Part shown: one piece after another, positions 20,001 through 27,148 of the stretch
How positions within the stretch are numbered: position 1 is the first letter of the stretch
How the letters are laid out: each line of letters opens with the position of its first letter
Assembly (NCBI GenBank): GCA_036268995.1
Contig: DATATB010000138.1
Location: 1-40,506 of the forward strand
Length of the DNA: 40,506 bases
From: DATATB01 sp036268995
GTDB lineage: Bacteria > Planctomycetota > Planctomycetia > Pirellulales > PNKZ01
Reading direction: 5' to 3'
Notes under the pieces: generated by a model
Databases searched by the model: none
What the model saw: only the letters and a program-made list of their open reading frames with translations
Told to the model about the DNA's origin: nothing
Program-made: the position numbers and the translations under genes

Positions 20001-20514
20001 CCACTGGAAGAACGGGGTGCCGTCGGTGCAGGCGGCCATCTCCGGAGCCAGCGAACGCTTGCGACCGATTCTGATGACCGCCTGCGCGATGACTGTCGGC
20101 ATGGTGCCGATGGCGCTGGCGCTGGAACGGGGGAGTCAGATGCAGGCCCCGCTCGGGCTGGCGGTGATCGGCGGGCTGGTGATGTCGACGTTTGCCACGC
20201 TGCTGGTGGTGCCCTCGATCTTCGCGATTGTGATTGGCGGAAAGATGGCACGCTCGCCGTCGCTTTATCCGGACGACAAGAATAGCGTTCACTACGACCC
20301 GCACGTTTTCGCGCACGTCGACGAGTTGCACGAGGAGCTTGCTCCCAGCGACGACTATGCGGCATGGGATGACAAGGAGCTTGTGCACGCAGAGCGCTTG
20401 GCGGGCCATGGCGCCGCTTCGGCAAACGTCGTGCATCTGCCGGCCGATTCCCCGCAAAATGGAGAGGCCGCAGTCGGCGGGCACGGGGCGGATCCCACCG
20501 GCAACCAGTCCTAA
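17089..20514 (+). CDS. RND-family efflux pump, inner membrane transporter
   Basis: The start is the ATG at 17089, giving the canonical RND N-terminus MNPIVFAMRHPITTLML with TM1; the open frame upstream has no membrane or RND features. At 1141 residues it is slightly long for the family, with a charged His/Asp/Glu-rich C-terminal tail. The usual duplicated layout is visible: TM1, a porter domain (about 35-340), TM2-6, an amphipathic loop, TM7, a second porter domain and TM8-12. TM4 reads LAIGILVDEATVTIENV, with D399-E400 where HAE1 pumps such as AcrB have Asp-Asp. In TM10 the position of AcrB Lys940 is Ser960 (GVSVSNSVMLV). It is the first gene of an operon with the fusion and outer membrane proteins. 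The substrate is not identifiable; the motifs are closer to HAE1 than to CusA. Confidence 0.93.
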   Translation: MNPIVFAMRHPITTLMLVVALISGGGLAYNRMRVDIFPSLHVPKIYVFLDYIGMSPDQIEGFIVNQLELYFQYVDGIQDINTRNIQQVALCELSFFPGTDMGQAMAQVVAMSDRAMSWMPKGTLPPMIMRMDAGSVPVGYLVFESDVTSIGALGDLAQNVIRPLVQKFVPGTVAISPFGPNMRSIVINVDPHKLLTYNLRPDDVTKAIASGNTIIPAGNIYVKDSMPVVANNATVVDIKRLGDIPLKIGENVYVRDVATISDDTDITYGYALVNGKKSVYLPIIKKDTGSTLTVVADIHKSMQLFRDAVPKDVKVDFEFDESPTVVAAVESVATEGLIGAGLTGLMILLFLGDLRSVIVVVANIPLALLGSLFGLWLTGNTINIMSLGGMALAIGILVDEATVTIENVHVQMQHTPNVATAVLHASNATAVPRLLALLCILSVFIPAFIMEDPLRSLFMPLTLGVGFAMISSYLLSSTFVPVLCVYLLKHMGHGHGEGKPGLFDRMLKVYGTFVQWFVRLRWVVVPCYLGACVLVLLGLGLQVGTELFPQIDSGQFVLRFRPPPGSNFELTRQMAVKCLEEIEKEAKPENIDITMGFVGQVAPNFGIDNMVLFMRGPDDGQVRVALNEESGIKLADFREKMRKVLPEHVIPWLATRLEQGGLSKAEAERQSKLATFGFQPGDIVTSVMSFGSLTPIAVRVVGTDLTMVRRHAEKIASEMRRIPSLRDVGFEQMLDYPSVEVTIDREKAGLSGAKVEDVAHALVMATASTRFASLNYWVDVKTGFDYLVQIQVPPLRMEKPEDVEILPLESVNPLVNLMIRDVATVRPGTRPGELDRDMSQRYVTLTANVEGEDMGRASNHVIAAVAAAGEPPRGVRVELMGQLPPMMAMFKALGAGLVVAVFVIFILLTAYFESPRLALVSIGAVPGVLAGIAMILFCTHTSINIESFMGSIMCLGVSVSNSVMLVTFVNDHWKNGVPSVQAAISGASERLRPILMTACAMTVGMVPMALALERGSQMQAPLGLAVIGGLVMSTFATLLVVPSIFAIVIGGKMARSPSLYPDDKNSVHYDPHVFAHVDELHEELAPSDDYAAWDDKELVHAERLAGHGAASANVVHLPADSPQNGEAAVGGHGADPTGNQS

Positions 20515-20573
20515 AAACACTACGAATCACCATGAAAACGCTGATTGAGCTACCTTTTTTACGGAGACTGTTG

Positions 20574-22223
20574 ATGTTCCGCTCGATTTCCAGGAGATCG
20601 CTGACGCACCACGTCGTTTCGCCTCGGGTTTCCGGCGGCTGTGGTCTCGGGCTGGCATTGGGACTCTTGGCCATGCTGGCTTTGCCGGGTTGCGAGCACG
20701 AACATAAGACCGAAGTCAGGCACGTCTCGGCTCCTCCGACCGTGCGCGTGGTGCGGCCCCAGATTCGCAACATTGTCCGCGTCGTCGGCCAGCCGAGCTT
20801 CACCGAAGCCTACGAGCGCACCTCGATCTACCCCAAGCTTTCGGCCTATATCGAAAAGTGGTACGTCGACATCGGCGACAAGGTGAAGAAGAACCAGGTG
20901 CTCGCCGACCTGTTCGTGCCGGAGATCGAGGAGGATTGCCAGACGAAAAAGGCGACCGTGGAACTCGATAAGCAGCGGGTCGAACTGGCAAAAAAGCTGG
21001 TGCGCGTGGCCGATGCCGACATCAAGTCGGCCAAGGCGCGGCTCCAGTCGGCCAAGGCCATCTGGGCTCAGTACGATGCCCAGGTCGTGCGCTGGGATTC
21101 GGAAGTCAAGCGGCTGGGGCGCGAGGTGAAGCAGGGCGTGGTCGATCCGCAGGTGTTGCTGGAATCGGAAAACCAATTGAAAGGCACCATCGCGGCGCGC
21201 GACGCGTCGGTGGCCGACATCGCCAAGGCGGAAGCGGAACTCGAATCGAAAACGGCCACGTTCCAGGAAGATGAAGTCGCCGTCGCCGTCGCCGAGGCCA
21301 ACGTGGAAGTCGCCACCAGCGATTGGAAGCGGATGGAGGCCTGGGTCGGCTACCTCAAGCTGTATGCTCCCTACGACGGCGTGGTCGTGGCCCGCAACGC
21401 CAACACGGGCGACTTTGTCCTGCCCGCAGTGGGCGATCCCAGCACCGACAATCGGGCTCCCCACTTGTCGCCCGGCGGCACTGCCGCGCCGATCTACGTG
21501 ATCGACCGCACCGACGTCGTGCGCATCTTTGTCGATATTCCCGAACACGATGCCAACTTCGTTCGCGTCGGCACTAAGGCGATGGTGCTGGCCAAGGCGT
21601 TCCGCGACCAGCCCGTGATCGGAGCCGTGACACGCACCTCGTGGGCGCTCAACTTCAAGAGCCGAACGCTGCGTGCCGAGATCGACCTGCCCAACACCGG
21701 CAGCGCCATTCCCGAGGACTTGCCCAAGGCCACGCGCGAAGCGCTGGCCCACGTCAAGCTGCCCGATACCGACAGCCAGATCCTGCCCGGCATGTATGCC
21801 TACGGCAAAGTGATTATCGAGCGTCCCGACGTCATGGCGGTGCCGGTGTCCGCGCTGACCTATAGCGGCGATAAGACCTATATCTGGAGCCACGAGAACG
21901 GCAAGGCAGTGCGGACCGAAGTCCAGACGGGCGTCAGCGACGGCCTGTGGGTCGAAGTGACCAATCGCTTGCGGGCCCCGGTGTCAAAAGTTCCGGTCAG
22001 CGAAGTCAGCTTCCACGGTGCACCGGAGGACAAAGCGTCGCCTACGCCGCAGTTCGACGACGTGTCTTGGGTGCCATTCGACGGAACCGAACAAATCATC
22101 CTGGGCGACCTGTCGGTGCTCACCGATGGCGCTCCGGTGCAGGTCGTGCCGGCCGCGGGCACGGCTAGCGTGCCGGCGACACCGGGTATCAAAGACGTGT
22201 GCCAAGACCGTATTTCCAGGTAA
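20574..22223 (+). CDS. RND periplasmic membrane-fusion lipoprotein (HlyD/AcrA-like)
   Basis: This adaptor links the RND pump to the outer membrane channel. I chose the ATG at 20574 because GGAG lies 7 bases upstream; an ATG at 20532 has no such site and would add 14 residues. A hydrophobic signal ends in the lipobox LPGC (Cys40), indicating a lipoprotein. A barrel-sandwich half motif (SAYIEKWYVDIGDKVKKNQVLADL) is followed by a long alpha-helical hairpin rich in Lys/Ala/Glu, then the second half motif LYAPYDGVVVARNANTGDFV, a beta-barrel and a membrane-proximal domain. At 549 residues it is longer than the usual 370-420. The extra length is in the helical hairpin and a C-terminal extension containing DDVSWVPFDGTEQIILGDL. 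It follows the pump by 59 bases. Confidence 0.9.
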   Translation: MFRSISRRSLTHHVVSPRVSGGCGLGLALGLLAMLALPGCEHEHKTEVRHVSAPPTVRVVRPQIRNIVRVVGQPSFTEAYERTSIYPKLSAYIEKWYVDIGDKVKKNQVLADLFVPEIEEDCQTKKATVELDKQRVELAKKLVRVADADIKSAKARLQSAKAIWAQYDAQVVRWDSEVKRLGREVKQGVVDPQVLLESENQLKGTIAARDASVADIAKAEAELESKTATFQEDEVAVAVAEANVEVATSDWKRMEAWVGYLKLYAPYDGVVVARNANTGDFVLPAVGDPSTDNRAPHLSPGGTAAPIYVIDRTDVVRIFVDIPEHDANFVRVGTKAMVLAKAFRDQPVIGAVTRTSWALNFKSRTLRAEIDLPNTGSAIPEDLPKATREALAHVKLPDTDSQILPGMYAYGKVIIERPDVMAVPVSALTYSGDKTYIWSHENGKAVRTEVQTGVSDGLWVEVTNRLRAPVSKVPVSEVSFHGAPEDKASPTPQFDDVSWVPFDGTEQIILGDLSVLTDGAPVQVVPAAGTASVPATPGIKDVCQDRISR

Positions 22224-22490
22224 GCGTGGTCCTTGTCCGGGGGGCGGCGGCTGGAACGCCGCCCCCAACCGTATATCACAACCGGCGCGCCCCTCTGCAC
22301 ATCTTCTGGGGCGCAAAACGCTTGTCGTCTCCAAGAGCAAGATGCTCTTGCGGCACAAGGCTTTACGGCGGCTGCATGCGCCGGAATCGATTGGATCGAT
22401 TTTGACCTTTTTGCTGATTCTTCCCGGAGAAGCGGGACGATCAGTAAAAAAGACTACGAAGACGAAATAGATTGTCCGGCACGGATCGCC
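22224..22490 (+). other. Operon-internal spacer with two hairpins
   Basis: This 267-base gap inside an otherwise tight operon holds two perfect hairpins. GGGGGCGGCG (22240-22249) pairs with CGCCGCCCCC (22257-22266). CAAGAGCA (22332-22339) pairs with TGCTCTTG (22343-22350). Neither is followed by a clear T tract, so I do not call a terminator. They could adjust expression of the outer membrane genes relative to the pump, or protect the upstream mRNA end. Confidence 0.4.
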
Positions 22491-24374
22491 ATGGACGAAC
22501 GAGCTATTACTTTACTTGAAATCACACGACGCCCACTGAGCTCCCTCTCGGTGGCGGTCGTCGCGTCGATCGCGCTTTTCGTGGGCGGGACCAGGCCGGC
22601 GTCTGCCCAATCGACCATGCCGGGGCCGAGCACGCTGCCGGCCATGCGCTTTTCTTCCGGACTGCCAACGGGCGGATTCAACGGCCAGCCTCCCAGCGAG
22701 CCCGAAGTGCTGGCCTCGATGCCGCGATCTCAGTTTACGGGCGGCGCGCCGCTGCCTCCGGCGGCCGACGCGCGAGCCATGCAGCCGGCGTACGCCCCGC
22801 CGACTTCGAGCGTCGGACCACAAATGCCGCCGCCGGAGATGCCGCAGTTTTCTTCCGAAGCGGCGAACTACGGCCGGCGCACCTTGCCGGCGGGTACGGT
22901 TGCTCCGCAGCTCAAGCCGGCCCCACTCGAGCCGGCAGACCTGGCCTTGCCGATCAACCTGGCGACCGCCCTGCGGCTGGCTGATGCGCGGCCCCTGATG
23001 ATTGCCGCGGCCCAGGCCAGCGCCTGGGTGGCCGAGGCGCAGCTTCAGCGAGCTCAAGTGCTCAAAGTTCCCGAACTGGACTTGGGCGTCGTGTATGTCC
23101 GGCACGACGGCCTTGGCCCGGACTTCAACCACGGTGTTAGCAACCAGACGTTTGTTCCCGGCCAAGGCGGCATCTTGAGCCAGAACCTGAACTGGATGTA
23201 TGGCGGCGGCGGGTTGAACTTGATCGTCCCGAGCACCGACGCGATTTTCCAGCCTTTGTCCGCGCGGCAAGTCCTCAACTCCAAACGCTTCGACATTCAG
23301 GCCGCCAAGAACGATGCCCTGCTCGCTATTGCGTTCGCATATTTCGGCGTACACCAATATCGCGGGCAATACGCCGGAGCCATCGAAGTTGTCGATCGAG
23401 GCGAACAGCTTACGACGCGGATCGCGCAGTTGAGCGCCGACCTGGTGCCGAAGGTCGAAGTCGACCGAGCGTTGAGCATGCTCGCCAACGTGCAGCAGCA
23501 CGCCGCCTTGGCGCGCCAGCAATGGCGCGTCGCTAGCGCCAATCTGACGCAGCTCTTGCGGCTGGACCCTCGCGTGATCGTCAATCCGCTCGAGCCGGAC
23601 CATCTCCAGATCACCTTGATCGACCTGGACCGGCCGCTCGATGAACTGATGCCGATCGCATTGGCCACCCGTCCGGAGCTTTCGTCGCAGCAAGCGCTGA
23701 TCCAGGCCGCGAGCATCTCGATTCGCCGGGAAAAATGCCGCCCGCTTTTGCCCACTGTCCTGTTGACGGGCTTCCAGAACCCCGGCGGCATGACCATGCA
23801 GGGCATGGTTTTTGGCTTGGGTCAGGGCAACAAGATGAACCTCTGGAGCTTGCGCGACGACGTCAGCGCTCAGCTCGTCTGGCAGCTCGACGGCATGGGA
23901 TTCGGGAATATGGCCCGCATCAAGAAGCAGCGCGGCATGGAATCGCAAGCCATCGTCGATCTGTTTCGGATGCAAGACGTGATCGCGGCCGAGGTGACGC
24001 AGAGCCAGGCCGACCTCCAGTCGGCGGCCGTGCGCGTCTCCGAGGCCGAACGTTCGCTGCGCGAAGCAATCATCACGTACGACGGAAACTACCGGGGCCT
24101 GGCCCAAACCCAGCGCTTCGAAAACCTGCTGATCCAGGTCTACCGGCCGCAGGAAGCGGTCAAGGCGCTGGAAAACCTGCTGGTCTCGTACGACAACTAT
24201 TTTGCCACCGTGGCTGATTACAACCGGGCACAGTTCGAGCTGTTCCATTCACTAGGCTATCCTGCCCGCGAAGTCACGGCCCTGCGGCCGCCCGGCCAGG
24301 TCATATCGGTTGATACTAGTCGCCCCGCGTTCTTGCCAGCGGTAGGCGTCGGGCCACCGCCCGCCACCCGTTAA
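22491..24374 (+). CDS. TolC-like outer membrane efflux protein, copy 1
   Basis: The ATG at 22491 gives a signal peptide (hydrophobic core VAVVASIALFVGG, cleavage near ASA-QST). An extended Pro/Ala-rich linker of about 130 residues follows, then the outer membrane factor core. The core begins INLATALRLADARPLMIAAAQA and includes VEVDRALSMLANVQQHAALARQQWRVASANLTQLLRLDP, a long helical stretch typical of the TolC periplasmic barrel, and the late motif EAIITYDGNYRGLAQTQRF. It should form the outer membrane exit duct for the pump. The next gene is a close paralogue. The Shine-Dalgarno sequence is weak, so the start rests mainly on the signal peptide. Confidence 0.88.
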   Translation: MDERAITLLEITRRPLSSLSVAVVASIALFVGGTRPASAQSTMPGPSTLPAMRFSSGLPTGGFNGQPPSEPEVLASMPRSQFTGGAPLPPAADARAMQPAYAPPTSSVGPQMPPPEMPQFSSEAANYGRRTLPAGTVAPQLKPAPLEPADLALPINLATALRLADARPLMIAAAQASAWVAEAQLQRAQVLKVPELDLGVVYVRHDGLGPDFNHGVSNQTFVPGQGGILSQNLNWMYGGGGLNLIVPSTDAIFQPLSARQVLNSKRFDIQAAKNDALLAIAFAYFGVHQYRGQYAGAIEVVDRGEQLTTRIAQLSADLVPKVEVDRALSMLANVQQHAALARQQWRVASANLTQLLRLDPRVIVNPLEPDHLQITLIDLDRPLDELMPIALATRPELSSQQALIQAASISIRREKCRPLLPTVLLTGFQNPGGMTMQGMVFGLGQGNKMNLWSLRDDVSAQLVWQLDGMGFGNMARIKKQRGMESQAIVDLFRMQDVIAAEVTQSQADLQSAAVRVSEAERSLREAIITYDGNYRGLAQTQRFENLLIQVYRPQEAVKALENLLVSYDNYFATVADYNRAQFELFHSLGYPAREVTALRPPGQVISVDTSRPAFLPAVGVGPPPATR

Positions 24375-24432
24375 TGCAAAACCGAGTGGATTACAAATCA
24401 CGCGAGCGGCTAGGGACAAGGAGTTGGGTCTG

Positions 24433-26247
24433 ATGAAACGATTCGCTGGATTTCTAAGTCTCTCGATGCTGCTCGTCGCCTGCCTGGGGCCTCGATACTG
24501 CCAAGCTCAATTCATAAGCTTGCCGCTGGGCGGCTCCTCGACTCGAAACAACGACGTCGGACGACCCGGCACGGGCGTCTCCTACTATTCGGGCTACATG
24601 TCGACGGGCACCAAGAAGCCCGACGACGGGACGGCCCAGGATGCTTCCGCCACCCTGCTGCCGCCTGCTCAGCCTGGCGCCAAGCCGCCCGTGCCGTTTG
24701 CGGCCCCGGGCACGGATGCCGGAGCAAGCGCCGAACCGGTGCAGGCCCCGCCGCCCGGTATGGCAGGAGCGCCCCTCGGGGCGGCGCTGAGCGGCGCCGT
24801 CAACTTGAAGCCCGCCGCGCTCGAACCGACCGACCTCGGGTATCCGATCAACCTCGCCGCCGCCTTGCGGCTGGCCGATGCCCGGCCGCTGGTCATCAGC
24901 GCCGCTCAGGCCAGCGCTTGGGTGGCCGAGGCGGAGTTGCAGCATGCCAAGGTTCTCTGGGTGCCGACATTCAATGCGGGCGGCGACTACATCCGCCACG
25001 ACGGCAACGGCCCTGACTTCAACCTCGGCATCAACACGGCCGCGCGGCCTTTGGCCCAGAGCGTCAACTTTCTCTACAGTGGTATCGGCTTTACGCAGGA
25101 TGTCGCCATGGCCGATGCGATTTTCCAGCCGCTGGCCGCCCGGCAAACGCTCAACTCCAAGCGTTGGGATATTCAGTCCGCGAAGAACAACGCGCTTCTC
25201 ATTACCGCCAACGCGTACTTCGGCGTACACCAATATCGAGGCCAGTACGCAGGCGCCATCGACGTGGTCCAGCGGGGACACAAGCTCGTCGAGCGGATCG
25301 AGTTTTTGAGCCACGACCTGGTTCCGAAGGTGGAAATCGACCGTGCCCTGAGCATGCTCGCCGACATGGAGCAAAAGGCCGCCATGGCGCGGCAGGAATG
25401 GCGCGTCTCCAGCGCCAACCTGACTCAAGTCCTGCGGCTCGACCCGCGCGTGGTCGTCGACCCCCAAGAGCACGATCATCTGCAGATTACGCTCATCGAG
25501 CCCAATCGGCCGCTCGACGAGCTGATTCCCATCGGACTGACCAACCGCCCCGAACTGGCCTCGCAGCAGGCGCTCGTCCAGGCCGTCGCGCAGGCAATCC
25601 GGCGGGAAAAGGGAAAACTGCTGATGCCCAGCATCATGCTCAACGGCTTCCAGACGCCGAATGAATTGATCGAAATGGGTGCCCAAGGCTTCGGCCACGG
25701 CAATGCGTTGAACATCTGGGGCCTACGCGACGACATCAGCCCACAACTCATGTGGCAATTCGAAGGCATGGGCCTGGGCAATATGGCTCGCATCAAAGAG
25801 CAGCGCGGCGACCAGTCGCGGCAGATCATCGAAGTGTTTCGAGTCCAGGACGGCGTGGCCGGCGACGTGACGCGGGCCCAGGCACGCCTCCAGTCGGCCG
25901 CCGTGCGCGTCCTGCAAGCCGACCGCGGGCTGCGCGAGGCGATCATCACCTACGACGGCAACTTCCAGGGCCTGGCCCAGACCAAACGCTTCGGCAACGT
26001 CCTGATCCAAGTCTACCGCCCGCAGGAAGTCGTCATCGCCTTGGAGCACCTGTGGGTGGCGTACGACAACTACTTTACTACTGTGGCCGATTACAACCGG
26101 GCACAGTTCGAGTTATTCCACGCGCTGGGCTACCCAGCGCGGGAAGTCGCGGCCCTGCGCCAGGCCGGCGAAGCCATGCCGGTCGATGTCAATCGTCCGG
26201 CGTACTTGCCGCCCGTGGGCACCGGGCCTCCGCCGGCCACGCGCTAA
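24433..26247 (+). CDS. TolC-like outer membrane efflux protein, copy 2
   Basis: AAGGAG at 24418-24423 lies 9 bases before the ATG at 24433, which decides the start over a TTG at 24424. The N-terminus MKRFAGFLSLSMLLVAC is either a lipoprotein signal (LVAC) or an ordinary signal cleaved after CQA. The mature part is colinear with the upstream paralogue: INLAAALRLADARPLVISAAQA, VEIDRALSMLADMEQKAAMARQEWRVSSANLTQVLRLDP, EAIITYDGNFQGLAQTKRF and the same C-terminal GPPPATR. It differs in the Pro-rich N-terminal linker and lacks one insert near the first beta hairpin. It is 604 residues long. The 58-base gap between the two copies suggests a tandem gene duplication; the two products may form mixed trimers or serve different pumps. 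Confidence 0.88.
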   Translation: MKRFAGFLSLSMLLVACLGPRYCQAQFISLPLGGSSTRNNDVGRPGTGVSYYSGYMSTGTKKPDDGTAQDASATLLPPAQPGAKPPVPFAAPGTDAGASAEPVQAPPPGMAGAPLGAALSGAVNLKPAALEPTDLGYPINLAAALRLADARPLVISAAQASAWVAEAELQHAKVLWVPTFNAGGDYIRHDGNGPDFNLGINTAARPLAQSVNFLYSGIGFTQDVAMADAIFQPLAARQTLNSKRWDIQSAKNNALLITANAYFGVHQYRGQYAGAIDVVQRGHKLVERIEFLSHDLVPKVEIDRALSMLADMEQKAAMARQEWRVSSANLTQVLRLDPRVVVDPQEHDHLQITLIEPNRPLDELIPIGLTNRPELASQQALVQAVAQAIRREKGKLLMPSIMLNGFQTPNELIEMGAQGFGHGNALNIWGLRDDISPQLMWQFEGMGLGNMARIKEQRGDQSRQIIEVFRVQDGVAGDVTRAQARLQSAAVRVLQADRGLREAIITYDGNFQGLAQTKRFGNVLIQVYRPQEVVIALEHLWVAYDNYFTTVADYNRAQFELFHALGYPAREVAALRQAGEAMPVDVNRPAYLPPVGTGPPPATR

Positions 26248-26271
26248 GGGTATCCGGCGGCCGCAGTTTAG

Positions 26272-26368
26272 GAGCGACCGAAAGATAACTTCTCCACCAC
26301 CCCTCGACCTTTGCGGGAGAGGGCAGGCTGAGGGGGCGGGAAAAACGGAAGTTATTTTTCGGCCGCTC
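26272..26368. repeat. 97-bp imperfect inverted repeat (MITE/REP-like)
   Basis: The arm at 26272-26292 matches the reverse complement of 26348-26368 at 19 of 21 positions. Inside is a smaller dyad (CCCCTC ... GAGGGG) around a TTGCGGGAGAGGG core, resembling dispersed noncoding repeats seen in many genomes. It could fold as a long hairpin at the end of the outer membrane gene and act as an mRNA end or partial terminator. Mobile origin is inference. Confidence 0.6.
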
Positions 26369-26505
26369 TATGCCGGATGTTCCAAATAGGCGCCAACTTT
26401 CAAAGAACCCGGCGCAGAATCTGATTCCACATTTTCACCTGCGATTCGTCCGAATCAGAAAGCAGGTCAGGCTCTTTTCACCGTGGCAAACTAGGAGGCT
26501 CCAAG

Positions 26506-27030
26506 ATGACATGGCGGTTTGCACGTTTGCCTGACTCATGGGTTCTCGTCGGTGCCCTCGCGCTGGCGGCTACGGCCGATGCAATGGCTGGCACGGGCGG
26601 AGGGCTATACGACCCCCAACTGGTAGTGCCGACGCCGGCAAAGCAGTCGCACGTACCCGGCACCGACCATGCCGTTCCGGGCAGGCGTGGCATAGCGATT
26701 TTGTCACCCATTGAAAGTCCGGATCACTGGAATCCCGGAGTCGGCGGCAAGCCCCGCTTGATTCCTTATTATCCGGATTATTGCACCCATCCCTGGCACG
26801 GGCCGCGCGTGTTTGTGCCCGATAACAGTCCGAACTATGCGGCGCGGTTCGCAGGCGTCTGCACTACGGGGGTCGAGGCTGGCACCGAAACCTCGCCCGG
26901 TTATGGCAATTACTCAGGCGCCAGGCAGGACGAAGCGAACCTCCTGCATCTCGGCGGTTTTTCCGGCGCGGGCGGCGATCGGACGAACACGGCCCCGGAC
27001 ATGATCGACATGATCCAAGGCGGCCACTAA
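26506..27030 (+). CDS. Small secreted protein of unknown function
   Basis: TAGGAGG lies about 6 bases before the ATG at 26506, a strong start. The N-terminus (LPDSWVLVGALALAATADAMAG) is a signal peptide. The mature part of about 145 residues is rich in Gly, Pro, Tyr, His and Asp, with YYPDYCTHPWHGPRVFVPD in the middle and two cysteines (C in YCTHP and in GVCTTG) that may form a disulfide. I recognise no family. It follows the two TolC-like genes on the same strand after 258 bases that contain an inverted repeat, so it may be the last gene of the efflux operon or a separate transcript. An envelope location is likely; a link to efflux is only positional. Confidence 0.75.
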   Translation: MTWRFARLPDSWVLVGALALAATADAMAGTGGGLYDPQLVVPTPAKQSHVPGTDHAVPGRRGIAILSPIESPDHWNPGVGGKPRLIPYYPDYCTHPWHGPRVFVPDNSPNYAARFAGVCTTGVEAGTETSPGYGNYSGARQDEANLLHLGGFSGAGGDRTNTAPDMIDMIQGGH

Positions 27031-27050
27031 GGCTGCCGGATGCGCGCCAC

Positions 27051-27148
27051 GTTGTAGCGGAATGTCGTGAGACTTCCGACAAGTTGTAGCGGAAGTCGTG
27101 AGACTTCCGACGGTCAGTCAGCTTCGGAATTCTCACAAATTCCGCTAC
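27051..27148. repeat. Cluster of three REP-like palindromic units
   Basis: Two direct copies of GTTGTAGCGGAA(TG/G)TCGTGAGACTTCCGAC lie at 27051-27080 and 27083-27111. A third, inverted unit at 27123-27148 pairs with the second at 22 of 26 positions. The second unit is itself a hairpin (CGGAAGTC-GTGA-GACTTCCG). The cluster sits between convergent genes and overlaps the stop codon of the alcohol dehydrogenase. It probably also serves as a bidirectional transcript end. Confidence 0.75.

Noticed and set aside
22512..24248. Open frame of 578 codons on the minus strand opposite the first TolC-like gene
   Set aside because: Antisense of a gene with a clear family match and paralogue; no independent features.
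27051..27148. CRISPR array
   Set aside because: Only two direct copies separated by 2 bases plus one inverted unit; no spacers of uniform length and no cas genes.
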